Translations under genes and position numbers: made by a program
Part shown: in pieces, positions 56,303 to 64,000 of the stretch
Layout: each line of letters starts with the position of its first letter
How positions within the stretch are numbered: position 1 is the first letter of the stretch
Notes under the pieces: model-generated
Database searches by the model: none
What the model was told of the DNA's origin: nothing
What the model saw: the letters and a program-made list of their open reading frames with translations, nothing else
Source: Strongyloides papillosus
Lineage: Eukaryota; Nematoda; Chromadorea; Rhabditida; Strongyloididae
NCBI GenBank assembly: GCA_005656395.1
Contig: SRSI01000050.1
Coordinates: 124,001 to 188,000 of the forward strand
Length of the DNA: 64,000 bases
Reading direction: 5' to 3'

Positions 56303-57433
56303 ATGGATTCAAAGGATTCACATGATAATCGTAACATCAAAAATACTGTTATTAAAAGAGCCAGTTTTATACGTACCATAGAAAATTTTCCTATTTCTTG
56401 GGAATTTCCTCCAACATGTAGTTTCCATGATTTTAATGCCGGTAAAAGATGTGGATATGGTCAAGCGTGTCAAAAATGTCGTGAACGTGAACTCACTGCA
56501 AAAAATGGTCATACGTCTAAATTTGAAATGAATCACAATGTAAAGTGTTCTTTGGGCATATATCCAAATTGCATTAATAGTGGAAATAATGGTTATGTAT
56601 CACTTTGTCTAGAATTTACAGAACTTAATCGTATGGAGATAATGGCGTTATGCAAATTTTCTATTTTAAACGTGGATGGGAAAGATGAATTTAAATCAGT
56701 ACTGGGTGTAGAAAAATTTAATGCACATAAAAGTTCTTACTGTCTTCAAAGATTCATTAAAAGAGATGATTTACGTGAAAAGAAAAGCATAGTTTTGCCC
56801 GATGATAGACTAACAGTGTGCTTTGAGATATTCTACCTCTTTTGTGATGGTGAATATATTTCTGGTGTTTCAGAGACAACCCATATTGTTGGACCTTTTA
56901 ATAGGTTTTTAAATGATATGTGTGGAATGCTTAATTCATCTGAGTTTTACGATTATATTATTAAAGTTGGGGAATCTGAAATAAGAGTTCATAAGTGCAT
57001 TCTTGCTAGCAGATCAGAAGTTTTACGTGAAATGTTAAAAAACAAGTCCACTAAACATGAATCAGATGTTATTGAAATTAACGATTTTCCTTTGGAAGTT
57101 GTGAAAGAGATGATAAATTATTTATATACGGGAACATCACCAAGAATAGATGAATTGACTTTTGAAATGTTTGAGATAGCTGAAAAGTACAAATTTAAAG
57201 AACTGAAATTGATTGCAACGGAAAGTTTATTTAAAAGTTTAAATGTTGAAAATGTTTGTGAGTACCTTGAAAAAGGTGAAATATATTCGGCTGAAATTCT
57301 TAAAGAATTTTGCATTCGTTATATCTATTTAAATGCCGAAGATGTCGTTAAAAGTGAAAAGTGGAGTAGAATCGTCAATTCGTATCCTTTATTAGTTGAT
57401 AGAATCTTTAAAGTTACAGCTGGTATAGATTGA
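56303..57433 (+). CDS. MATH-BTB protein (SPOP-like), copy 2
   Basis: 376 aa from the ATG at 56303, which aligns with the starts of copies 1 and 3. MATH with FIRTIENFPI, SLCLEFTEL, CKFSILNVDGKDEF and LPDDRLTVCFEIF; BTB with YIIKVGESEIRVHKCILASRSEVL and VKEMINYLYTGTSPRID; then the BACK-like LKEFCIRYIYLNAEDVV. The Cys insert (C-x10-C-x5-C-x2-C) is retained. The reading frame is also open upstream through the LTR to an ATG at 56183, so an LTR-started transcript could add 40 residues. The native promoter has been pushed 7.8 kb away by the retrotransposon. The coding frame itself is intact. Confidence 0.85.
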   Translation: MDSKDSHDNRNIKNTVIKRASFIRTIENFPISWEFPPTCSFHDFNAGKRCGYGQACQKCRERELTAKNGHTSKFEMNHNVKCSLGIYPNCINSGNNGYVSLCLEFTELNRMEIMALCKFSILNVDGKDEFKSVLGVEKFNAHKSSYCLQRFIKRDDLREKKSIVLPDDRLTVCFEIFYLFCDGEYISGVSETTHIVGPFNRFLNDMCGMLNSSEFYDYIIKVGESEIRVHKCILASRSEVLREMLKNKSTKHESDVIEINDFPLEVVKEMINYLYTGTSPRIDELTFEMFEIAEKYKFKELKLIATESLFKSLNVENVCEYLEKGEIYSAEILKEFCIRYIYLNAEDVVKSEKWSRIVNSYPLLVDRIFKVTAGID

Positions 57434-58218
57434 TTTAAATGGGAAAACAAAATTATGCATTAATAACATGGAAAGTCGGTGTGATTATTTTTAAAATTTA
57501 TTTTTATATCTTCGAATGTATCATTGTGATTTAACTTATAAAACTAATAAAAATATTTTCAAACTATACATCTCAAAAATAGTCATTTAAGATAAATTAC
57601 TTTAAATTTTGACAATCTTAAGTGATATTATTATTCAACATGGTATTTTACTTTTATTATTTGTTTATATTAATAAATAACGGAATCAAAAAATTGAATT
57701 TTTAAAAAGTTATTCTTAATTATTTTTTAATTGCATGATTTTAACAGGAATTCAAATTGCAACCAATTTATACCATCTGTAAGAAATGTTAAAAATGAAA
57801 ACAAGGTTAATACAATATTTTAAAATAAATGTTTATGTTGTTTCGAATAGACCAATAGATGCTTGACGAAGACAACATAATAAAATAGTGCTTAAGAAAC
57901 GATTCTTAGAAATAAAACATATGTTATTTTGTTATATAGAAGTCATGTTAGTTTCTATTATTGTAAATAAATATTTTTTGAATGCAAATTTCAAAATTAA
58001 AAATGATATATAACCTTAAGTTTAATAGATCTTTATTTTATATTTTTGCAAAATTTCGATGAACTTCTTCATTTTTTTTAACATCGTATATTTTTAGGGG
58101 TTAAATAATTATGGATAGATTTTTTAAAAATAAAGTAGAAAATTTTGAAACACTATATTGTGCAATAAGAAATCACTATTGAGTCCTAATAAGCTTGCTA
58201 AATTAATTAAAATTCGTC
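57434..58218. other. 3' flank of MATH-BTB copy 2 and start of unit 3
   Basis: First about 180 bp match the 3' flanks of the paralogues; from about 58115 it matches 45000 and 47580, the start of the upstream region of copy 3. It ends at the left target duplication AAATTCGTC (58210-58218). Confidence 0.6.
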
Positions 58219-59114
58219 GGAAAATGGAATTTAACAGTCAACTACATTAAATATGCTACATCTTTGTAAAATTTGCGCTATCTTTGTCACTTTTGCTACA
58301 TCTTTTTGACCAATTTGCGCCATCTTTTTCACTTTTGCTACATCTTTCTGACCAATTTGCGCCATCTTTGTACATTTTGCGCCATCTTAGTACATTTTTG
58401 CGACATGTATTTTTCATACCAAATAAATTATTCTTCAACATAATTTAGGTATGTTAAACAGTAAAATAATATTATTAAAATAAAGTGGAATTGAATTGGA
58501 AAAAGTGACTTTCGCTTGTCCATTGGGTAACAAAAATGGTTTTTTTAAGAAACGTACATAATATGGTCAAACGAAAAAGCATTCTTTTTTATTTTTTACT
58601 AACTTATTTTTTGATTATTCCATTGTATTCAGTTCACACATGGCAACGCACTTTACAGTAACCCCTACCCTAATTAAATTAAAGAAGAGACAATGGAAAT
58701 CAGCTTGCCCATGGTCATCTATGATCAAGCGAAATGGTATTAAAAAAAAGAAAAAAATATGAGTAACCATGGACAAGCGAATGTCTACCGTCTGAAAAAA
58801 GATGTCGCAAAAATGTACTAAGATGGCGCAAAATATACAAAGATGGCGAAAATTGGTAAAAAACATGGCGCAAATGTATAAAGATGGCGCAAATTGGTCA
58901 AAAAGATGTAGCAAAAATGACAAAGATGGCGCAAATTGGTCAAAAAGATGTAGCAAAAGTGACAAAGATGGCGCAAATTGGTCAAAAAGATGTAGCAAAA
59001 GTGACAAAGATAGCGCAAATTGGTCAAAAAGATGGCGCAAAATGTCATAAGATGTAGCAAATTTTACAAAGATGTAGCAAATTTGATGTAGATAACTCTT
59101 AAATTCTGGGGTTC
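58219..59114. mobile_element. Foldback/MULE-like non-autonomous DNA element
   Basis: 896 bp flanked by a perfect 9-bp duplication AAATTCGTC (58210-58218, 59115-59123). The paralogous sites in units 1 and 2 lack the insert. Both ends are inverted copies: GAATTTAACAGTCAACTACA on the left pairs with the reverse of the right end. The arms contain short repeats of the type GATGGCGCAAA and GATGTAGCAAA, inverted between arms, and an inner inverted pair around CGCTTGTCCATGG. There is no transposase. Nine-bp duplications are typical of Mutator-like and foldback elements. Frames across the repeats are artefacts. Confidence 0.82.
58905..59030 (+). repeat. Three 42-bp tandem repeats in the element's right arm
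   Basis: Copies start at 58905, 58947 and 58989. Each joins a GATGTAGCAAAA(G/A)TGACAAA half and a GATGGCGCAAATTGGTCAAAAA half. Inverted, more diverged copies are in the left arm at about 58255-58400. Confidence 0.85.
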
Positions 59115-59968
59115 AAATTCGTCCCACACCATATGTTAAAAGAACTAAATTATAAATAGCAAAGATGTTAAAAGTACTTCAAATTTGATGAAATTTTTTT
59201 ACTGATAATACAAATTAATCATGATTTTATTATTTATGATAAAAATAATTATTTTTTATTTATATACTAATAATAAATATCTTGAGTTATTAATAGCACA
59301 CAAAAAACATAGCAAATATAAATAGTTTTATAAATTTGAAATAAAAAAAGTTATGAATTATAGTGTATGTTCATACTTTATATATGACAAGGTACATTTT
59401 TGTACGTTCAGCTAATCAAAGATTCAATTCTTTCTTGGGAAATTCATATTACTTTTTTATTTTTTGAGGATAAAATATATTTCAAATTTCATGTACTGTA
59501 CTTTTAAAAAATTTGTAATGTATTAGCTTTGAACTTTAAAATTCAGTATCACAATAGCCTGTTTTTTCGTAATTAAAGTGATTGGTGTAAGAAAAAAATG
59601 AAATTATAATCATATACAATGAATTGTAACACCTATTAATTTTTAGTGACTAACCAAAATATATAGCAGTTACGATTGTTCATGAATAAAAAAAGACTAC
59701 TTTTTTTTATGTATAAGTGATTGTTTTTCTCTATGGGTTTTTAATTTATCATTTTTATTGATAAGGTTTTGTTTACTCTAGTTTAGAAGAAAACAATCTT
59801 TTGTACTTTTACTATTATAAGAAATGATATTGTTGTAATCAATATTATATAAATGTAATTTTGAATATATAAACTATAAAGTTTAGTGGGAATTCTAAAA
59901 ATCAATATTTATATGCTACATTTTCATTTATATATATTTCAGAAGGTTCATAAAAATCAGAGGATTTA
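59115..59968. promoter_or_regulatory. Upstream region of MATH-BTB copy 3
   Basis: Resumes the unit sequence shared with copies 1 and 2 and ends in the acceptor TATATATTTCAG at 59931-59942, 26 nt before the ATG. No separate gene. Confidence 0.6.
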
Positions 59969-61120
59969 ATGAATTCAACGGATTTAGCTGGTTCAGAGGA
60001 TTCAAATGTTGATTGTAACACCAAAAATAATATTAAAAGAGCCAGTTTTATATATACTATAGAAAATTTTCCTATTTCTGAGGCATATTCTTCAGCATGT
60101 GGTTTGTATAATAGTAATACTGGTGAAATATGTGTGTATGGTCAAAAATGCCAAAAATGTCGCGAACAAGATCACATTTTATACAGAGGCCATACTTCTA
60201 TATTTAAAATGGATTGCAATGCTAACTGTTTTTTAAGAATAGATCCAATTGGTTGTTTTAATATTGAATCTGGTGATGAATATGTATCACTTCGTCTAGA
60301 ATTTACAGGATTAAATCGTATGCAGATAACAGCATTATGTAAATTTTCTATTTTAAACGTGAACGGGAAAGATGAATATAAATCAGTACCGGGTGTAAAA
60401 AAATTCAATGCGAATAAAAATTCTTTCTGTCTTGAAACATTCATTAATAGAGATGATTTACGTAAAAGGAAAGACATACTTTTGCCCAATGATAAATTGA
60501 CAATGTGTTGTGAGATATTCTATCTTTTTTGTGATGAGGAATATTTTTCTGGTATCTCAGAGACAACTCGTATTGGAGGGCCTTTGAATATGTTTTTAAA
60601 TGATATTAGTGGAATGATAAATTTATCAGAGTTTTACGATTGTATTATTAAAGTTGGGGATTCTGAAATAAGAGTTCATAAGTGCATTCTTGCTAGCAGA
60701 TCACAAGTTCTTCGTGAAATGTTAAAAAACAAGTCCCCTGTACGTAAATCAGATGTTATTGAAATTAACGATTTTCCTTTGGAAGTTGTAAAGGACATGG
60801 TAAATTATTTATACACAGGGAGATCACCAAGAGTAGATGAAATGGCTGCTGAAATGTTGGAGATAGCTGGAAAGTATAAGTTAGAAGGACTAAAACTGAT
60901 TGCAACGGGAAGTTTATTTAAAAGTTTAAATGTAGAAAACGTTTGTGATTATCTTGAAAAAAGTGAGCTATATTCGGCTGAAATTCTCAAAGAATTTTGC
61001 ATTCGTTATATCTATTTGAATGCCGAAAAGGTTGTTAAAAGTGAAAAGTGGAGAAGAATCTTCAATTTGTATCCTTTGTTAGTTGCAAAAATCTTCAATG
61101 TTGCAGTTCATATAGATTAA
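59969..61120 (+). CDS. MATH-BTB protein (SPOP-like), copy 3
   Basis: 383 aa, single coding exon. MATH (FIYTIENFPI, SLRLEFTGLNRMQ, CKFSILNVNGKDEY, LPNDKLTMCCEIF), BTB (DCIIKVGDSEIRVHKCILASRSQVL, VKDMVNYLYTGRSPRVD) and BACK-like tail (LKEFCIRYIYLNAEKVV). The Cys insert C-x10-C-x5-C-x2-C is conserved. Its BTB region is a mosaic: one stretch (GDSEIRVHKCILASRS) matches copy 2, and the next (TGRSPRVDEMAAEMLEIA) matches copy 1, which suggests gene conversion. The N-terminus has a six-residue addition relative to copy 1. Confidence 0.88.
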   Translation: MNSTDLAGSEDSNVDCNTKNNIKRASFIYTIENFPISEAYSSACGLYNSNTGEICVYGQKCQKCREQDHILYRGHTSIFKMDCNANCFLRIDPIGCFNIESGDEYVSLRLEFTGLNRMQITALCKFSILNVNGKDEYKSVPGVKKFNANKNSFCLETFINRDDLRKRKDILLPNDKLTMCCEIFYLFCDEEYFSGISETTRIGGPLNMFLNDISGMINLSEFYDCIIKVGDSEIRVHKCILASRSQVLREMLKNKSPVRKSDVIEINDFPLEVVKDMVNYLYTGRSPRVDEMAAEMLEIAGKYKLEGLKLIATGSLFKSLNVENVCDYLEKSELYSAEILKEFCIRYIYLNAEKVVKSEKWRRIFNLYPLLVAKIFNVAVHID

Positions 61121-63420
61121 TTTAAATGTGGCAATAAGATAATACAATAATAACAAATAAAGTCATTATAATTATTTTTTAAAATCTATTTTTATATTTT
61201 CTAACTTTTTATTGAGATTTAATTTATGAAACTAATAAAAATATTTCCAACATTTATATCTCAATAATAGCCCTTTAAAGGTATGTAATTTTAACTTTTG
61301 ACAATCTTTAGTGATATACTTATTCTACAAGGTATTTTAATTTAACAATCTGTTTATGTTAATTAATGACTAAATCAAAAATTTCAAATCTACGAATCGG
61401 TTATTCTTAATTCTTGTTTTTCATTGAATGATTTATCAAGAAATCATATAGCAACATAACATGTACTAATTTTTACTAATTGTGAGGAATCTTAAAATGA
61501 GAAAAGTTAATGCAAAATATTCAAGTTGTTGTTGTATTGATCATGCTAACAGATGCTTGGTAAAAAGAACATAAAAAAATGGTTTTAAGAAAGGATTGTT
61601 AGATATAAAATATATATTATTTTATTGTATAGAAAAAACGTTCGATTCAAACTATTTTAAAAAAGTACTATTTTATGTCAATTATTACAATAAAAAATTC
61701 TCATAGAAACTCAAATTTGATAGATCTTCTTCATTTTAGATTTTTACAAAATTTTGGTGAGCTCCTTCCTTTATTTAACATAGTCGGACATACACACAAG
61801 AAAAGGACAAATTTCGACAATTCTATCTATAATGCAAAAAAATGTCCCACCATTTTAAAAAATTGAATATTATTCGAATTTTAAAAATATCAAGCGATAG
61901 AAAAAATTTTTAAACAACACAAAACATTAGGTTGTCGCTTACTTTTTGTCGTTTTTTTTACAAAGATGTATATGTTTGACTTTATAAATTAATGTGACTT
62001 TTTTTAATTTTGATATTTTTTATAATATTATGCTCATTTAGATCTTAACTTGTTTTTTATTTTATAAAATGTGATATTAAAGGTCAATTTCGTGTAAAAT
62101 TATTGATGTTTTAATAAAGATGATTATTTTAAACAACCTACTAACAACAAAAAGTTTAAAAATTTCATAAAAATAATAATGAAAAGCAATAATTATTTGC
62201 TCACACAAAGTATTAATAAAATATTATTTTAATATTCATTCTTATTTTAAATTAAAATATGTAAAAGTTATTTTTTTTCTAGAAATAAAAATCCATATTA
62301 TTTTATAACTTTTCATAAGTTTGATTTTTAAAGATGATCTTTAAAAGACATTATTAAAGAAATTTAGAGCATAAAATGTGAAAATTTCATAAAATACAAT
62401 TTATAATAATTCAAACTATCGAAAAATATTTAAAAAATGTACTGTAATATGTTAAAAATGTATTTTATAAAAGTTTTTGTAATTTTACATAGAATTACAT
62501 TTTAACCATGTACTTTAAAATGGATTGTAGAAAACAACTTATATTCTAAAATAAAAATAGTATAGTAGAAAAATAGAAAGTTATTTTAATAATTCTCTAA
62601 TTATTGTTTTAATTTTTCATATACAAAATAATTGCGATAAAATTAGACGCAAATCAAGAACATTCAAATTTTTTTAGGTGAGACAAATTTGTTACATTTT
62701 ATGCAAACATGTGTCCTTTTTTGTGTGTATTTGTTGAAAAAGAATAAAACATTAACTATATTATTTTCCTAGTTTTTAAAAAGTTTTTTTACTTGAGTTT
62801 TTTGTAATTAAAGTATAAAATTTATCTAAAGTTTTTTATCAGTATACTTTTTTGTAGAATAATTTCTATACAGCTACTTACTTTATTAAAAAAACTTTTT
62901 ACAATAAAAAGAGTTTTAATTTCTTGAAATACTTTTTTAACAATAAATTTTACTACATATTTAACTTGTTATTGTATAATTTCTTTTATTAAAATAAAAG
63001 AATTCATTCATTTCCTTGAACTTAATTGATTGATCAATAATTATTGATAAAATAGAAGTAATAGTTATTTAGAAGTATAAAAAAATAATTCTTTCAACCC
63101 TTAAAAATTTTATAAAATTGATGAGATTTAAAGGATGATGCGTGTATAAATTTGGTGTTAAATATTTAATTTGTTATATTAGTAATAAAAATATAAAATC
63201 TAATGACTATAATTTATTGAAAAACGATAAAATACAATTGTTTTACATAAACATAATAAAATCATATATCTTATGTTTAATGTGTTTATATTTTTAATTT
63301 GAAAACCAATTTCTTGACAAAAGATTATACTATGCATGATATTTGATGTAAAACAATAATATTAATCATAAAAACAATCCAGAGTAAGAATTTTTGAACC
63401 CTTAGTATATTATAGTCTTT
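61121..63420. other. Intergenic 2.3 kb, AT-rich
   Basis: The first about 500 bp match the 3' flanks of MATH-BTB copies 1 and 2. The remainder is homopolymer-rich with no supported gene, RNA or repeat. Confidence 0.5.
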
Positions 63421-63774
63421 TTAGAATAATTTTCTCATTGCTAAATTAGCTTTATCAACCATCTTCTCTGCTGCATTTTTAGTTTTATCAAATGCTTTAA
63501 CTGCTCCATCTGTAGCTTTTTTAGCTAGTTTCTCTGCTTTAGCTTTTACAGTCTTCTAAAGAGCAATTAAGAATAGCTTATTAGAACTTACAAGTCCTTC
63601 TTTAAATGATGATCTCTTCTTTCTATAAACATAATCTGTTGGTGCTCCTAGTGTAGTATCGAAACCACAATTATACGTACAATCAGGTGTTGTTGCATAT
63701 GTAGTAGTATCATCTTGGAAACTGTATTGAACAGCCAAAAGTACAAGGATAGTAAAATATTTTATAAAATGCAT
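63421..63774 (-). CDS. Small secreted Lys-rich amphipathic polypeptide precursor
   Basis: 105 aa from exons 63592-63774 and 63421-63555 (36-bp intron). Signal peptide (about 1-18, FIKYFTILVLLAVQYSF), an acidic Thr-rich spacer with two Cys, and a basic site RKKRSS that fits proprotein convertase cleavage. The second part is a 50-residue Lys/Ala-rich chain (KAKAEKLAKKATDGAVKAFD, AAEKMVDKANLAM) ending RKLF. It has the 3-4 hydrophobic spacing of an amphipathic helix. This layout resembles a processed cationic helical peptide; LEA-like 11-residue periodicity is an alternative reading. No family recognised. Confidence 0.72.
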
Positions 63775-64000
63775 TTTGATGATATTTTACATTTCAAATT
63801 ATTCCTTTTTATACTTATTTTAGAATATTTTTCTTTAATGAAAAAAATGCTAAATATTTGCAATCCAAATATAATAATCCAGCAATCAAAATAAAATGTG
63901 GTAATTTTTTTTGAATAGTTACATTATTAATATCCCTTTTTACTTTGTTTATCCTGAAAAATGTAATTTCAGTTTATATAAAAGTCAATTTTTTATAAGT
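63775..64000. promoter_or_regulatory. Upstream region of the Lys-rich peptide gene
   Basis: 226 bp to the window edge, AT-rich with T-tracts. No specific site recognised. Confidence 0.35.

Larger units (their letters stand above)
44990..61600 (+). repeat. Three-unit tandem cluster of MATH-BTB genes
   Basis: Units run about 44990-47460, 47540-57990 and 58080-61600. Promoter, leader and 3' flank are shared, not just the coding part. Unit 2 is enlarged by the LTR retrotransposon and unit 3 by the foldback element, whose removal brings each unit to about 2.5-2.7 kb. Confidence 0.85.

Noticed and set aside
56128..56379. 83-codon minus-strand frame across the LTR and MATH-BTB start
   Set aside because: Shadow of the LTR and of the plus-strand gene.
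58256..59060. Several 60-140-codon frames on both strands with repeats such as LFDQFAPSL
   Set aside because: They read through the 42-bp subrepeats of the foldback element in different frames; repeat translation, not genes.
59106..59130. GGGGTTCAAATTCGTCCC resembling a tRNA T-arm / B box
   Set aside because: The T-stem does not pair properly, no acceptor or anticodon arm lies upstream, and the site is the foldback element edge plus target duplication.
61675..61866. 63-codon plus-strand frame after MATH-BTB copy 3
   Set aside because: Lies in 3' flank sequence shared with copies 1 and 2, where the same frame is not open.

Overview
The window is a gene-dense to gene-poor stretch of a very AT-rich nematode genome. 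Three things point to a Strongyloides-type (Strongyloididae, clade IV) worm. Spliced introns are tiny (mostly 35-50 bp, GT-AG). TTTCAG or TTTTAG acceptors sit 2-30 nt upstream of many start codons, as expected for spliced-leader trans-splicing. Gene families such as SPOP-like MATH-BTB and CC-domain proteins are locally expanded. The species call is inference from these traits, not from a database match.

1-11.7 kb is a compact housekeeping block. It holds a 5'-truncated polypeptide GalNAc-transferase (+); a minus-strand run epg-4/EI24, rpl-36, mitochondrial acyl carrier protein; a plus-strand pair rps-14, NDUFAF7; and two spliceosome genes, rbm-22 and eftu-2 (both -). 12.5-16.5 kb is a 1.99-kb tandem duplication carrying two secreted cysteine-rich CC-domain genes. 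16.5-31 kb is gene-poor. It carries a mini calponin-like gene, a two-Ig-like surface protein gene, two small membrane protein genes and calnexin.

32.1-38.1 kb is a tandem array of a small secreted cysteine-containing family that I do not recognise: four intact minus-strand genes and one inverted pseudogene, with a diverged solo LTR between copies. 39.5-44.7 kb is a second compact block: a TXNDC12-like ER thioredoxin, a BTB protein, clk-2/TELO2 and a PTPMT1-like phosphatase convergent with clk-2.

45-61.2 kb is a three-copy tandem cluster of MATH-BTB genes (SPOP-like Cul3 adaptors). It is interrupted by a young 7.8-kb Ty3/gypsy LTR retrotransposon with identical LTRs (48477-56269), inserted six bases upstream of the splice-acceptor AG in the leader of the middle gene. 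It also holds a 0.9-kb foldback/MULE-like element with 9-bp target duplications (58219-59114). The last 3 kb is AT-rich and contains one small gene for a secreted lysine-rich polypeptide.

The main candidates for new biology are the unrecognised seven-cysteine family; the conserved C-x10-C-x5-C-x2-C insert in the MATH domains; the retroelement whose polyprotein carries a membrane segment and a long coiled coil between Gag and protease plus an AT-hook integrase tail; and the retroelement and foldback insertions caught inside a recently expanded gene cluster. Exon boundaries were derived by reading frames, GT-AG signals and family conservation, not by transcript data.
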